Shown here piece after piece: positions 63,679 to 64,000 of a stretch of DNA of 64,000 nucleotides. A program made the position numbers and the translations under genes. The stretch lies in contig OX463786.1 of the NCBI GenBank assembly GCA_949825025.1, positions 13,487,309 through 13,551,308 of the forward strand, read 5' to 3'. Within the stretch, counting starts at the first letter, position 1. Each line of letters begins with the position of its first letter. The notes beneath the pieces are model-generated. The model saw only the letters and a program-made list of their open reading frames with translations. It ran no database searches and was not told where the DNA came from. This stretch comes from Siphlonurus alternatus (lineage: Eukaryota; Arthropoda; Insecta; Ephemeroptera; Siphlonuridae).

Positions 63679-63789
63679 GTAAGTAATGATGCTCACAAGC
63701 GCCCGCCTCAGTATGTGTACGTTGTTGGAGCCAATAACCTTCCTCCAAGGTCAAGGTTCCAGGAACGACGATCATCTCGTAGCTCCAAG
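63679..63789 (+). CDS. Candidate internal exon of an unrecognised gene
   Basis: A GC-richer 111-bp island between a possible acceptor (gcacacag) and donor (AAG|gtggga) is open in one plus frame and reads HKRPPQYVYVVGANNLPPRS, then basic and serine-rich residues. Length is a multiple of three. No family was recognised. Caution: the acceptor is immediately followed by gtaagt, so the same point could instead be a donor, and a minus-strand frame is open across the same island. Neighbouring exons are not visible before the window ends. Confidence 0.3.
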
Positions 63790-64000
63790 GTGGGAAAATA
63801 ACAGGTAATTCAAATTTTAATCTATTTGAATTCCGTGTCAAGAAAATTGAAGAAGATTTCAGAAAATTTCATAACTCAGGTTCATGGGTTTCAGAGACGG
63901 TAGCGCTAATGTCATACGTACATTTTAATTTCTTTATTTTTTATCAAGCCATAATTGGATACACACTTCTTATACTATATAATTAATCACTATAAATCTG

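Overview
This is an AT-rich animal nuclear window (GC-rich short exons in very AT-rich introns, GT-AG splicing, many microsatellites and miniature palindromic transposons). A secreted clip-domain serine-protease homolog of the arthropod type points to an arthropod. Crustacean or chelicerate is plausible, but the sequence does not settle the class. Gene models were assembled by hand from splice signals, reading-phase continuity and protein family resemblance. In all five spliced models every exon junction keeps frame.

Layout. (1) 0.7-16.8 kb, minus strand: a complete MFSD6-type major facilitator transporter, 13 coding exons, 771 aa, with a non-coding 5' exon at 16.7 kb and a perfect CTCF-type motif just upstream of it. 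(2) 20.7-26.0 kb and 28.7-36.6 kb, minus strand: two tandem paralogs (284 and 324 aa) with identical intron phases. Each has an N-terminal Myb/SANT-like (trihelix/MADF-like) DNA-binding domain and a C-terminal helical module starting AAAILDA. (3) 36.7-37.5 kb, plus strand: a small two-exon zinc protein (124 aa) like the N-terminal module of RNF180/DUSP12, head-to-head with the second paralog and separated from it by only 157 bp between start codons. (4) 39.4 kb: an isolated tRNA-Val(UAC). (5) 41.2-58.7 kb, minus strand: a secreted clip-domain serine protease homolog (10 coding exons, 835 aa) in which the catalytic His and Ser are replaced, so it should be proteolytically dead.

Between and inside the genes lies a dense set of mobile DNA. 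There is a 5'-truncated CR1/L2-like LINE inserted into a MITE. There are several hAT-type MITEs with 8-bp target duplications, a TTAA-flanked piggyBac-type MITE, Harbinger-like MITEs with AT-rich 3-bp flanks, mariner-type MITEs, a seven-copy palindromic family carrying GACGTCAC cores, a second six-copy family, a SINE-like family, and a very young 327-bp hairpin with a hammerhead-like core.

The genes do not form one pathway: a transporter, two paralogous probable DNA-binding proteins, a zinc protein sharing a promoter with one of them, and a secreted pseudoprotease. The least described parts are the tandem Myb/SANT paralogs with their shared C-terminal module, the shared E2F-like promoter, and the hairpin at 21.5-21.8 kb.
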